Notes: generated from the letters alone by a model not told the origin. A stretch of 64,000 nucleotides of DNA from G020354785 sp964521285 (GCA_964521285.1 CAZFQS010000006.1:62001-126000); one strand, 5' to 3'; counted from the stretch's first letter, positions 43,677 to 53,188 are shown. Numbers and translations: made by a program.

Positions 43677-45563
43677 ATGAATGTAAATGATTTTAAGACC
43701 GTTGAGGTAAACACTGACTTACTAATCCTGGGTGGGGGTATGGCCGCATGCGGGGCGGCTTATGAAGCAGCATTCTGGGCCAGGAAGAATAATTTAAAAG
43801 TCACCCTTGTGGATAAAGCAGCAATGGAAAGGAGTGGTGCGGTGGCTATGGGACTTTCGGCAATTAATCTCTACCTTGGTCTTAAGAACAGGAAAAATAC
43901 CGTAGCAGATTATATTAATTATGTAAAGAATGATTTAATGGGTATTACCCGGGATGACCTGGTAGCTAATATTGCCCGCCACGTTGATTCATCTGTTCAT
44001 TTATTTGAAAAATGGGGACTGCCTGTCTGGAAAGATGCTGAAGGTAACTATATAAATGAGGGTCGCTGGCAAATTATGATTCACGGAGAGTCCTATAAAA
44101 ATATTGTTGCTGAAGCAGCTAAAAAAGCTTTAAAAGAATTAGGTAAAAATGGTGAATACTTCGAACGAATATTCGTTTCAGAACCTATTATAGCAGATAA
44201 TCGTTGTATAGGAGCTGCCGGATTCAGTGTCCGTGAAAACAAAATTTATATATTCAGGGCAAAGGCAGTGCTGGCCGCTATGGGTGGTGCGGTCCACATA
44301 TTCAGGCCGCGATCAGTTGGAGAGGGTTTGGGACGTTCATGGTATCCACCCTTCAATTCGGGATCCAGTGCTTACTTTACTATAAAAGCCGGAGCTGAAA
44401 TGACCTGTCAGGAAGTAAGGTTTGTCCCTGTAAGGTTTAAAGATGCCTATGGTCCGGTTGGAGCATGGTTTCTTTTATTTAAATCCAAAGCCACAAATGC
44501 TCTGGGTGAAGACTATATGAAAAAGCATGCTTCTGTATTGAAGAAATGGGCTCCATATGGCACAACAAATCCAGTACCTGCCAACTTGAGAAATTACCTG
44601 ATGATGCTGGAACTGGAGAAGGGAAACGGCCCTATATATATGAAAACCAATGAAGCAATAAAAAACCTGGTTGATAAGATTACTGATAAAAAGGTCGCTG
44701 AAAAGAGAATGAAAGAACTTGAATCAGAAGCCTGGGAAGATTTTCTGGATATGACTGTGAGCCAGGCGTTATTATGGGCTTCCAAAAATATAGAACCTGA
44801 AAAACAGCAATCAGAAATTGCAGCTTGCGAACCTTATTTTATAAGCTCTCATTCCGGCGCTTCAGGGGCATGGGTAAGCGGGCCCAGGGACTTGTCCCCT
44901 GATGCATATCACTGGGGGTATGATAATATGACTACTGTTAAGGGCTTATTTGCTGCAGGTGATGCTTCAGGTGCATCCAGCCATAAGTTTTCTTCCGGCT
45001 CCTTTACAGAGGGTAGGATAGCAGCTAAATCAGCAATAGCTTTTTGTATAAATAACAGTCCTGCAGGACATATTGATAAGGATAAAATTAATGAGTTAAG
45101 AAGAACAATATTAAAGCCATTAGATATTTTTTCTAAATACAAAGACTATACCACTGATGAGGATGTGAATCCTTACTTTATTAAACCCAAAATGTTTATG
45201 TTCCGTCTTCAGAAGATTATGGATGAGTATGCCGGTGGTACAGGAACCGGATTTAAAACATCAAAAGCATTATTGGAAAGGGGACTGGAATATTTGCATT
45301 TTATGCATGAAGATTCAGTAAAGCTTGCTGCTTCTGATTTACATGAATTAATGAGGTGCTGGGAAAATATGCACAGATTATGGCAGGCTGAAGCACATAT
45401 AAGGTCTTTGCTTTTCAGGGAAGAAACAAGATGGCCGGGATATTACCAGAGAACCGATTTTCCGGAAATAAGGGAAGAATGGAAGTGCTTTACTAATTGC
45501 AGATGGAACACTGAAACAAATGAATGGGAAGTGATGAAAAAAGAAATAATTGAGTTAACCTGA
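43677..45563 (+). CDS. aprA: dissimilatory APS reductase alpha subunit (flavoprotein)
   Basis: AprA is the FAD subunit that binds APS and forms the FAD-sulfite adduct. The 628-residue protein has the dinucleotide motif LGGGMAACGAA near 18-28, RSGAVAMGLSAIN, RFVPVRFKDAYGPVGAWFL, the active-site region SSHSGASGAWVSGP, GDASGASSHKFSSGSFTEGRIA near the FAD pyrophosphate, and the C-terminal TRWPGYYQR and EWKCFTNCRW. Length is normal. Fumarate reductase and aspartate oxidase are distant relatives but do not share these blocks. With QmoAB next in the operon, electrons are exchanged with the quinone pool. The direction, sulfate reduction or sulfite oxidation, is not set by the sequence as I can read it. 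Confidence 0.96.
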   Translation: MNVNDFKTVEVNTDLLILGGGMAACGAAYEAAFWARKNNLKVTLVDKAAMERSGAVAMGLSAINLYLGLKNRKNTVADYINYVKNDLMGITRDDLVANIARHVDSSVHLFEKWGLPVWKDAEGNYINEGRWQIMIHGESYKNIVAEAAKKALKELGKNGEYFERIFVSEPIIADNRCIGAAGFSVRENKIYIFRAKAVLAAMGGAVHIFRPRSVGEGLGRSWYPPFNSGSSAYFTIKAGAEMTCQEVRFVPVRFKDAYGPVGAWFLLFKSKATNALGEDYMKKHASVLKKWAPYGTTNPVPANLRNYLMMLELEKGNGPIYMKTNEAIKNLVDKITDKKVAEKRMKELESEAWEDFLDMTVSQALLWASKNIEPEKQQSEIAACEPYFISSHSGASGAWVSGPRDLSPDAYHWGYDNMTTVKGLFAAGDASGASSHKFSSGSFTEGRIAAKSAIAFCINNSPAGHIDKDKINELRRTILKPLDIFSKYKDYTTDEDVNPYFIKPKMFMFRLQKIMDEYAGGTGTGFKTSKALLERGLEYLHFMHEDSVKLAASDLHELMRCWENMHRLWQAEAHIRSLLFREETRWPGYYQRTDFPEIREEWKCFTNCRWNTETNEWEVMKKEIIELT

Positions 45564-45609
45564 CTCTAACTTTTTTAAATGAAAAAAGAGTGAACAGACT
45601 AACAAGTTT

Positions 45610-46839
45610 ATGACTAATAATCCAATACTGGTAATAGGAGGGGGTATAAGCGGCATAACCGCAGCTGTCGAAATTGCAGAGGTCGGCAGGAAGGTTGTAT
45701 TAGTTGAAAGACTGCCTTACCTGGGCGGCAACGTAGTGAAAATGAATAATTACTTTCCAAAATTATGCCCTCCTGTATGCGGACTGGAGATAAATTTCAG
45801 AAGAATTAAGCAAAATAGTAATATTACTGTATACACATCAACTATAGTCAGCAGCATAACCGGGACCAAAGGTAATTTTATTGTTCAGGTCAAAAGCGAA
45901 GCAGAATATGTAAACGCAAATTGTACCGCATGTGGTGAATGTTCTGAGGTTTGCCCCGAAGAACGGCCAAATGAATTTAATTATTTCTTTGACAAAACAA
46001 AGGCTATTTATATATCCCATGAAATGGCTTATCCGTTCAGATATAATATTGATGATGTATATTGTATTAAACAGAAATGTAACAAATGTGTGGATGTATG
46101 TAAATATGATGCTATTGATTTAGCAGCAAAGGAAAAGGTTTTTAAACTGAGAGTTTCATCAGTTATATTAGCAACAGGATGGAAACCATATCAGGCAGAG
46201 TACATAAAAGATTTACATTATGCTGATTATGACAATATAGTTACCAATGTTGAACTGGAAAGGTTACTTGCAGAAAACGGCCCAAATAATGGCATGTTGT
46301 TAAGGCCTTCAGATAAAAAAATCCCCGGATTAATAGCATTTGCACAATGTGCGGGCTCACGTGATGAAAATCATTTGCCGTACTGCTCAGCAGTATGCTG
46401 TTCAGCATCATTAAAGCATGCAATAACAATTTCCGATAAATATCCTGATACTAAAATTAGTATCTTTTATATAGATTTAAGGGTAACAGGAAGAAATGAA
46501 GATTTCCTTTCCAAAGTAAAATCATATAAAAATATTGAACTGATAAAAGGGAAAGTTGCTAAAATAGAAGAACAAAAAAATTCAAAAAATTTAATACTTG
46601 AAGCAGAAGATATTCTATCCGGCATAAAAGTGAAAAAAGAGTTTGATTTAGTTGTTCTTGCCGGAGGAATCAGACCTGCAGAGACTCCCCTGGAAGATAA
46701 TCTGAAAGATGATTTCGGATTTCTGCTGCCAGAGTCTTTACCCGAAGGTATATATGCAACAGCATGTTCAAAAAGACCCATGGACGTAAGTTCATCATTA
46801 AAAGATGCAACAGGTACTGCTCTTAAGTCTATTCAATGA
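45610..46839 (+). CDS. qmoA: quinone-interacting oxidoreductase subunit A (HdrA-like)
   Basis: QmoA is a soluble HdrA-type flavoprotein at the AprBA-Qmo interface. The 409-residue protein starts with the FAD motif VIGGGISGITAAVEIA, then LGGNVVKMNNYFPKLCPPVCGLE. Cysteine clusters are CTACGECSEVCPEE (about 103-116) and CNKCVDVCKYDAI. AQCAGSRDENHLPYCSAVCC and the C-terminal TACSKRPMDVSSSLKDATGTAL are shared with HdrA. The stop codon overlaps the qmoB ATG in an ATGA. Firm within the apr operon context. Confidence 0.94.
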   Translation: MTNNPILVIGGGISGITAAVEIAEVGRKVVLVERLPYLGGNVVKMNNYFPKLCPPVCGLEINFRRIKQNSNITVYTSTIVSSITGTKGNFIVQVKSEAEYVNANCTACGECSEVCPEERPNEFNYFFDKTKAIYISHEMAYPFRYNIDDVYCIKQKCNKCVDVCKYDAIDLAAKEKVFKLRVSSVILATGWKPYQAEYIKDLHYADYDNIVTNVELERLLAENGPNNGMLLRPSDKKIPGLIAFAQCAGSRDENHLPYCSAVCCSASLKHAITISDKYPDTKISIFYIDLRVTGRNEDFLSKVKSYKNIELIKGKVAKIEEQKNSKNLILEAEDILSGIKVKKEFDLVVLAGGIRPAETPLEDNLKDDFGFLLPESLPEGIYATACSKRPMDVSSSLKDATGTALKSIQ

Positions 46840-48995
46840 ATCGTATAATTGATAAGAAATTGAATATAAAATTAGGACTTTATATTTGTACCGGATGCCA
46901 AATCAGAGAGAAGCTTGATACAGAAGCTCTGACTAATATGGCTAAGAATGAGTATAATATAAATGTCCGTAAAAAACATTCAGCCTTTTGTTCGAAAGCT
47001 GGAGTGGAATTAATAATTAAGGATATTGAAAAAGAGAATCTCGGAGGCGTTATTATTGCAGCATGTTCCCCAAGATATTTTACAAAAGAATTTTCTTTCC
47101 CGGAAGGAATTATTACCGTAAGGGTGAATCTCAGGGAACAGGTCATCTGGTGCAGCGAACCAAATAATAATGATACCCAGATGCTGGCAGAGGACTATAT
47201 CCGTATGGCTATTGTTAAAGCTTTGAATACTGTTATTCAGGAGCCTTATATACTGGAAAATACAGCTTCCGGAATAATGATTATTGGCGGAGGAATAACA
47301 GGAATTACAGCAGCCATTGAAGGAGCCAGGGCCGGGTATGACATATTGTTAATTGAAAAAGAGGCTAATCTTGGGGGGTGGTCCAATAAGCTTTACAAAC
47401 AATTACCTTCCAGATATCCATACAAATATTCTGAGGAACCTATAATTACCGGGAAAATAAATGAGCTTAAGAAATATGCTAACATAAATGTAATAACGTC
47501 TGCAGGAATCAAAGAAATAAGCGGACAGCCAGGCAGGTTTGAGGTAAAAGTTACTGTTGGCAATGATGAGCTGCATTTTACTGTGGCTTCAATTATAGCG
47601 GCATTAGGCTGGCATCCCTATGATGCAAATAAATTAAAAGAATATAGTTACGGTAAATTTAGTAATGTTATTACTAATGTCGAAATTGAAGAAATGGCAA
47701 AATCAGGAAGCATAGTTAAGCCCTCAGATAAAAAACCACCGGAAAGTATTCTTTTTATACAGTGCGCCGGTTCAAGAAGTGATAAGCATCTCCCATATTG
47801 CTCAACTTATTGTTGCAGCACATCGTTAAAGCAGGCCAAATACATTAGGGATACTTATAAGAATGCACCTGTATATATTATATATAAGGATATCCGGACT
47901 CCCGGCCATTATGAGATCTTTTACAAGGAAATTCAGAAAGATGAACTAATATTTATGACCAAGGGAGAAGTTAAAAAAGTCAGTGCCAGGAACGGCAAGT
48001 TGATTGTCAGCGTAGATAATACATTAATCGGTGAAAAAATAAATATACCTGTAGATTTGGTAGTCCTTGCCATTGGTATGACCCCGGTGAGCAGTGAGGA
48101 ATTAAATTTAAAATACCGCCTGGGCAAAGGATTACCGGAAATAAAGTATAAATTTCCTGATTCTCATTTTATTTGCTTCCCCTATGAAACGAGACGAACC
48201 GGTATTTATACAGCAGGTTCTTTCCGGGCTCCTATGGATAGCATTGGATGTATGGAGGATGCGACGGGAGCAGCATTAAAAGCTATACAGTGCCTTGAAT
48301 CAACGAAACGGGGAGAAGCAGTCCATCCCCGTTCGGGTGACCGGTCTTATCCCGATTTGTATATGGACCGGTGTACAGATTGTAAACGTTGTACAGAAGA
48401 ATGTCCTTTCGGGGCCTATGATGAAACTGAAAAAGGTACACCATTGCTAAATATTAACAGATGCCGCCGCTGTGCCATTTGTCTGGGATCATGTCCTGAA
48501 AGGGTTATAAACTTTGGCGACTATTCTATTAATATTATATCAGAAATGATTAAGGCGGTTTCTGTGCCTGAAAGATCAAAAGAAAAACCACGCATTTTAG
48601 CATTCATATGCGAGAATGATGCATACCCCGCATTTGATATGGCTGGCTTACACCGGTTGAAATATAGTACTTTTATCAGAATAATACCTGTTAGATGCCT
48701 GGGTTCAATTAATACAGTGTGGATATATGATGCATTTTCAAGGGGATTTGATGGTATTCTCCAGATAGGCTGTAAACCTGGTAGTAATTATCAATGCCAC
48801 TTTATGACGGGAAGTGAGCTTAGTGAGATTAGAGCAAAAAACCTGCAGGAAACATTAAGCAGACTAATGCTCGAACCGGACAGGATCAAAACTGAATTTG
48901 TTGAAATTGATGATTATTATAAGATACCTGAAATAATTAACAGTTATGTTAAGAAAATTAAAAAAGCAGGACCAAATCCATTTAAAGATTTATAA
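46836..48995 (+). CDS. qmoB: quinone-interacting oxidoreductase subunit B (HdrA plus MvhD-like)
   Basis: QmoB is the second soluble subunit. Of 719 residues, the first 135 carry CTGCQIREKLD-type cysteines, the middle (about 145-490) is HdrA-like with IIGGGITGITAAIEGA and QCAGSRSDKHLPYCSTYCC, then come two ferredoxin motifs (CTDCKRCTEECP and CRRCAICLGSCP, about 509-560), and the last 130 residues form an MvhD-like [2Fe-2S]-type domain (IPVRCLGSIN, LQIGCKPG). This order matches QmoB of sulfate reducers, slightly shorter than usual. The expected next gene, qmoC, is absent here and is found at 9851-10957 instead. Confidence 0.94.
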   Translation: MNRIIDKKLNIKLGLYICTGCQIREKLDTEALTNMAKNEYNINVRKKHSAFCSKAGVELIIKDIEKENLGGVIIAACSPRYFTKEFSFPEGIITVRVNLREQVIWCSEPNNNDTQMLAEDYIRMAIVKALNTVIQEPYILENTASGIMIIGGGITGITAAIEGARAGYDILLIEKEANLGGWSNKLYKQLPSRYPYKYSEEPIITGKINELKKYANINVITSAGIKEISGQPGRFEVKVTVGNDELHFTVASIIAALGWHPYDANKLKEYSYGKFSNVITNVEIEEMAKSGSIVKPSDKKPPESILFIQCAGSRSDKHLPYCSTYCCSTSLKQAKYIRDTYKNAPVYIIYKDIRTPGHYEIFYKEIQKDELIFMTKGEVKKVSARNGKLIVSVDNTLIGEKINIPVDLVVLAIGMTPVSSEELNLKYRLGKGLPEIKYKFPDSHFICFPYETRRTGIYTAGSFRAPMDSIGCMEDATGAALKAIQCLESTKRGEAVHPRSGDRSYPDLYMDRCTDCKRCTEECPFGAYDETEKGTPLLNINRCRRCAICLGSCPERVINFGDYSINIISEMIKAVSVPERSKEKPRILAFICENDAYPAFDMAGLHRLKYSTFIRIIPVRCLGSINTVWIYDAFSRGFDGILQIGCKPGSNYQCHFMTGSELSEIRAKNLQETLSRLMLEPDRIKTEFVEIDDYYKIPEIINSYVKKIKKAGPNPFKDL

Positions 48996-49054
48996 AAATT
49001 TTTTAAATTGTTATATTCAAAATTCAGATTAATTCATTGCTAAAAATATGATCT

Positions 49055-49363
49055 ATGATTGTTACTTTTGTTCATGTCTGGGTTAAAGAAGAATATATTG
49101 AGTCTTTTATTAAAGCCTCTGTCACTAACCACAATGAGTCAGTCAGGGAGCCTGGAAATTTAAGATTCGATTTTTTACAGGATGCCGGTAATCCGGCAAA
49201 GTTTGTCCTATACGAGGCTTATGAGTCAGAAGAAGCTGCTGCTGCTCATAAAACTACTCCTCACTACTTAAAATGGAGAGAAACTGTGGCTGACTGGATG
49301 GCAAAGCCCCGGGAAGGTATAAAACATTTAATATTATGTCCTGCAGATAAAACCAAATGGTAG
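49055..49363 (+). CDS. LsrG-like antibiotic-biosynthesis-monooxygenase-fold protein
   Basis: A 102-residue dimeric ferredoxin-like alpha/beta (ABM) protein. It resembles enterobacterial LsrG, the isomerase acting on phosphorylated autoinducer-2: NHNESVREPGNLRFDFLQD, YEAYESEEAAAAHKTTPHY and the final region all line up with that enzyme. No lsr transporter or kinase is present, so an AI-2 role is not certain. It lies 59 nt behind qmoB and its stop overlaps the alcohol dehydrogenase by 7 nt, so these two are translationally coupled and may be part of the apr transcript. Confidence 0.85.
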   Translation: MIVTFVHVWVKEEYIESFIKASVTNHNESVREPGNLRFDFLQDAGNPAKFVLYEAYESEEAAAAHKTTPHYLKWRETVADWMAKPREGIKHLILCPADKTKW

Positions 49364-50529
49364 AGTCATTTAAATTTTCAAGAGTACCACAGATAATATT
49401 CGGACCCGGAACGATAATGGAGCTGCCATCAATTATTAAAAGTTTTGGCCGCTCAGTATTAATTATTACTGGGGCTAAATCTTTTGAATCAGGCGATAAA
49501 GGTAAGAAACTTCTAAACGGACTTGAAAGGGGAAACCTTGTAATTCACAGGGCAAGGGTACAAAAAGAACCTTCACCTGCCGAAGTTGATAAAATTACCC
49601 GGAATTACTTTAATAAAAATATTAATCTTGTTGTTGCCATAGGAGGGGGCAGTGTAATGGATACAGGTAAAGCTGTATCTGCGATGCTTTTAACAGGTGA
49701 GGGTGTTAAGGATTATCTTGAGGGCGTTGGTAGTAAAGTACATTCAGGCAGAAAAATACCTTTTATTGCAATTCCAACTACATCCGGCACAGGAAGCGAA
49801 ACTACAAATAATGCCGTAATATCTGAAATTGGTGAAAAAGGTTTTAAGAAATCTTTGCGCCATACTAATTTTATACCTGATTACGCAATAATAGATCCGG
49901 AGCTTACACTAAAATGTAATCCTGAAATTACTGCTGCAAGCGGGATGGATGCTTTTTCACAGTTGCTTGAATCATATATTTCTGATAAAGCCAGTATATT
50001 TACAGATTCACTTGCAGTTGAAGGATTAAGATGTATAAGCATGTATTTGCTAAAGGTATACAGGGGTGGAAATGACCTTGAAGCCAGAGCGGGGATGGCC
50101 TATGCTGCCATGATATCAGGAATTACACTGTCAAATGCCGGATTAGGTGTTGTACATGGATTTGCTTCTACTTTGGGAGGATACACTGAAATACCACACG
50201 GTATTGTTTGCGGAACATTAATGGGTACAGCAAATAGAAGAAATGTTGAAGTACTTTTTAATGAGGGTAATAACAATATTACTCTGAACAAATATGCTAC
50301 TGTTGGTAAAATGTTTATCAAAGATACTGGTAAGAGCAACGAATATTATGCAAGGGCATTCGTTGACCATATCGAGGAATTAATAACAATCCTGAAACTT
50401 CCCGGGTTAGGAAGCTTTGGAATAAAGACTGAACAGGCTGATAAAATTGTTGATTCCACAAGTCTTAAAAACAATCCGGTATCACTGACCAGGGAAGACT
50501 TGTTAGACATTCTTTTAACCAGGATATAG
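49357..50529 (+). CDS. iron-type (group III) alcohol dehydrogenase
   Basis: A 390-residue NAD(P)-dependent oxidoreductase. GGGSVMDTGKA (near 95-105) binds the cofactor. Metal-site positions are D198 in GMDAFSQ, H267 in VVHGF and H281 in IPHGI; the fourth, usually His four residues after the Asp, is Gln here (Q202), as in one known subfamily. The substrate may be a small aldehyde or hydroxyketone; pairing with an LsrG-like protein suggests a dicarbonyl or keto-sugar derived compound. This is inference. Confidence 0.9.
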   Translation: MVESFKFSRVPQIIFGPGTIMELPSIIKSFGRSVLIITGAKSFESGDKGKKLLNGLERGNLVIHRARVQKEPSPAEVDKITRNYFNKNINLVVAIGGGSVMDTGKAVSAMLLTGEGVKDYLEGVGSKVHSGRKIPFIAIPTTSGTGSETTNNAVISEIGEKGFKKSLRHTNFIPDYAIIDPELTLKCNPEITAASGMDAFSQLLESYISDKASIFTDSLAVEGLRCISMYLLKVYRGGNDLEARAGMAYAAMISGITLSNAGLGVVHGFASTLGGYTEIPHGIVCGTLMGTANRRNVEVLFNEGNNNITLNKYATVGKMFIKDTGKSNEYYARAFVDHIEELITILKLPGLGSFGIKTEQADKIVDSTSLKNNPVSLTREDLLDILLTRI

Positions 50530-50633
50530 ATTTCATTCTGCAGATAATTTATTAAATATATTTCTCCTGTATAAATTAACTATTTTGATTAAATATACGT
50601 TTTACATATATTTTACATATTAAAATTTCTATT

Positions 50634-51260
50634 ATGTTAAGAATGCTTGCTTTAGTTTATATTATTATTGTAGTGTATTGTATATCAGCTATTTCACAAA
50701 TTGATTTTGGAATGAGAGGCGGTATAAATTTTACATGGCCCAAAGCCTATTATTTTTCGCAGCCCGGATACGAGTATAAACTGACCCTTCAAAATACCTT
50801 AAGCACAGGATTTCATTTTGGATTCATTTCCCAAATTAAACTTTTCAAAATTTTAATCCAGCCTGAGATTTTAATTACTTCTATCAATAATACGATTGAA
50901 TATGAGGAAATGACTGATGGTGACATTCAGATTATCAACCAGGAATTTAACAGGCTTGATATGCCTGTATTGGCATTAATAAAAATTAAAGCATTTAAAA
51001 TAGAATTAGGTCCGGTTGCCAGCGTTTTATTAAAAGATAAATCAGATTTGTTTGATGAGATTGGATACAAACAAAAATATAATAATATTACACTCGGTTA
51101 TCAGGCTGGCATAGGCCTGGAAATTTCTAAATTAACATTTGATCTTAAATACGAAGGTAACCTTAGCAAATTTGGGAATGGAATAGAAATAGGGGACGAT
51201 ACATTTAATTTTAATACGAAATCAAACCAGTTAATTCTAAGTATGGGAGTGTTTTTTTAA
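50634..51260 (+). CDS. PorT-type outer-membrane beta-barrel protein
   Basis: A 208-residue exported protein with a signal peptide ending near SAISQ. The mature part has about eight alternating amphipathic strands (FGMRGGINF, HFGFISQIKLF, LQPEILIT-like, LGPVASVLL, LGYQAGIGLEI) and a terminal strand ending in Phe-Phe, typical of the small eight-strand barrels of Bacteroidota. Function unknown. SRAP follows after 2 nt and shares the transcript. Confidence 0.8.
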   Translation: MLRMLALVYIIIVVYCISAISQIDFGMRGGINFTWPKAYYFSQPGYEYKLTLQNTLSTGFHFGFISQIKLFKILIQPEILITSINNTIEYEEMTDGDIQIINQEFNRLDMPVLALIKIKAFKIELGPVASVLLKDKSDLFDEIGYKQKYNNITLGYQAGIGLEISKLTFDLKYEGNLSKFGNGIEIGDDTFNFNTKSNQLILSMGVFF

Positions 51261-51262
51261 CT

Positions 51263-51931
51263 ATGTGCTATACAATAGAAATAAATTTAACCAGGGAACA
51301 AATCGAAAAAAGGTTTAATGCAAAATTCAGGAATGGTTCTGATTTTGAACCCAGACAAAGAGTCTCAGCTTTTACCCTTCCTGATCTTCCGATAATTTGC
51401 TCTGACTCAGCAGATGAAATTAAATTATTCACCTGGGGATTGATACCGTTTTGGGTAAGGAGTGAAGAAGATGCTAAATCCATAAGGACAAGAACTTTTA
51501 ATGCTCGAGCTGAGACCATTTCAGATAAAGCTTCATACAGGAACTCGTTTAAATCAAAAAGATGCCTGGTTTTGGCAGATGGTTTTTACGAATGGCATAC
51601 CAGGGGGAAAGAAAAAATACCTTACTTTATTAATTTAAAGGACAATATTTCTTTTGCCCTTGCGGGATTATATGATAACTGGTTAAACAGGGAAACAGGG
51701 GAATACATTAATACTTTTACGGTAATCACCACAAGAGCTAATCCTATGCTGGAGAAAATTCATAATTTAAAGAAAAGAATGCCGGTTATTTTACCACCGG
51801 ATATTGAAAGGCACTGGTTAGATATTAATTTGCCACTGGCAGATTTACAAATAATGCTGGAGCCATTTAATGAAAACCTGATGAGCGCAGAAAGAATTGA
51901 AAAATCTTTGTTTTTCAATAATAGCTTATGA
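51263..51931 (+). CDS. SRAP-domain protein (YedK/HMCES family)
   Basis: The 222-residue protein caps abasic sites in single-stranded DNA through a thiazolidine bond with its Cys2, exposed after Met removal (MCYTIEI). Other family residues are N80 in FNARAE, E110 in DGFYEW, and the His in KIHNLKKRMPVIL. Length and the MC start are diagnostic. It is convergent with ssb. SRAP and SSB meet at single-stranded DNA, so their closeness may matter or be chance. Confidence 0.95.
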   Translation: MCYTIEINLTREQIEKRFNAKFRNGSDFEPRQRVSAFTLPDLPIICSDSADEIKLFTWGLIPFWVRSEEDAKSIRTRTFNARAETISDKASYRNSFKSKRCLVLADGFYEWHTRGKEKIPYFINLKDNISFALAGLYDNWLNRETGEYINTFTVITTRANPMLEKIHNLKKRMPVILPPDIERHWLDINLPLADLQIMLEPFNENLMSAERIEKSLFFNNSL

Positions 51932-51983
51932 TTTTGGATTATCTGTTATTTCATTATTATCATACGGAATTAAATCGATCATA

Positions 51984-52328
51984 TTATTCTTTGCTGCCAT
52001 TACTAAGCAGAAGTATTTCATTTACAATAATCTCGCTTATATATTTTGTGTTACCCTCTTTATCTTCATACGACCTGTGAACAAGACGTCCTTCAATTGC
52101 AACCTCCCTTCCTTTCCTGAGAAATCTTTCAGCTATGGAAGCATGATTATCCCATGCAACAATTTGATGCCATTGAGCAGAAGTAATTCTATCACCATCG
52201 GAATTTTTATACGAATCGTTTGTGGCTATGGAAAATCTTGCTAACTTTTTTCCACTGTCCAGTTCCTTAATTTCAGGATCATTTCCCAGATTACCTATTA
52301 ATTGTACCCTGTTTCTTAAATTATTCAT
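51984..52328 (-). CDS. ssb: single-stranded DNA-binding protein, short form
   Basis: A 114-residue OB-fold protein with NRVQLIGNLGNDPE, FSIATNDSYKN, QWHQIVAWDNHASIAERFLRKGREVAIEGRL and TKYISEIIVNEILLL. It ends right after the OB fold and lacks the Gly/Pro-rich linker and the acidic DDDIPF-like tip that recruits partner proteins. It is therefore probably a secondary SSB, with a full-length copy elsewhere. Oligomeric state is unknown. Confidence 0.93.
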   Translation of the reverse strand: MNNLRNRVQLIGNLGNDPEIKELDSGKKLARFSIATNDSYKNSDGDRITSAQWHQIVAWDNHASIAERFLRKGREVAIEGRLVHRSYEDKEGNTKYISEIIVNEILLLSNGSKE

Positions 52329-52498
52329 GATTTTAAGATTTTAAGATTAACAATTTATTATAGAAAATATGATTTTAAACTTTTAATATCAGAATACAAA
52401 AGGAAGGACTGATAAAATAAATGAATGGTCGCAAAATACTAATGAATGGTTGCTTATATTGCCAGGGATGACAGAAAACTGTTGAAGTTATTATGTCG

Positions 52499-53188
52499 CT
52501 ATATATGAAATTGTTGCTTGATTTTTTCCGTGACAATATGTCCGTCAAATAAATGGACGATTCTGTGTGCGCGTTCGGCATTAACCGGGGAGTGTGTAAC
52601 CATTACTATCGTAGTCCCTTCAGCATTTAATTCTTCAAGTAGCTTCATCACTTCATCACCATTTTTTGAATCTAAATTACCGGTCGGCTCATCTGCAAGA
52701 ATAAGCTTTGGATTTGCCACTACTGCTCTGGCGACAGCTACCCTCTGTTGTTGCCCGCCGGATAATTGCTGTGGAAAATGCTTCTTTCTGTGGCTTATCT
52801 GCATACGCTCCAATACTTCACTAACCATCCTATTTCGTGCAGATACCTTTATTCGTAAATATAATAATGGAAGTTCTATGTTTTCATAAACATTTAATTC
52901 GTCGATAAGATTAAAACTCTGAAATACAAATCCTATTTTACCTTTACGAAGGTTTGTTCTCTGCCTTTCTTTTAATTTAGATACCTCATCGTCATAAAAA
53001 TAATATTCTCCGCTCGTAGGATTATCAAGCAATCCAAGAATATTTAATAAAGTTGATTTGCCACATCCTGACGGTCCCATTACTGCAACAAATTCCTTAT
53101 CAGCAATTTCAAGATTAATTTTGTTAAGGGCTGTTGTTTCTATTTCCTCTGTTCTGAATATTTTTGTTAAACCAACTATTTTAATCAT
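52499..53188 (-). CDS. ABC transporter ATP-binding protein (MacB/LolD type)
   Basis: A 229-residue ATPase with Walker A GPSGCGKST (about 39-47), Q-loop FQSFNL, signature LSGGQQQRVAVARA, Walker B LILADEPTGNLD and H-loop VTHS. The sequence is of the MacB/LolD exporter class, which pairs with FtsX-like permeases. No permease is adjacent, so its partner is elsewhere. The C-terminus ends at about residue 229 with no extra domain. Between its stop and ssb, a 13-nt unit AATGAATGGTYGC occurs twice (about 52419 and 52441). Confidence 0.93.
   Translation of the reverse strand: MIKIVGLTKIFRTEEIETTALNKINLEIADKEFVAVMGPSGCGKSTLLNILGLLDNPTSGEYYFYDDEVSKLKERQRTNLRKGKIGFVFQSFNLIDELNVYENIELPLLYLRIKVSARNRMVSEVLERMQISHRKKHFPQQLSGGQQQRVAVARAVVANPKLILADEPTGNLDSKNGDEVMKLLEELNAEGTTIVMVTHSPVNAERAHRIVHLFDGHIVTEKIKQQFHI

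Noticed and set aside
44884..44902. Another GGGAC/GTCCCC palindrome, inside aprA
   Set aside because: The bases encode conserved AprA sequence (SGPRDLSPD), so this is coding coincidence and not a third repeat copy.
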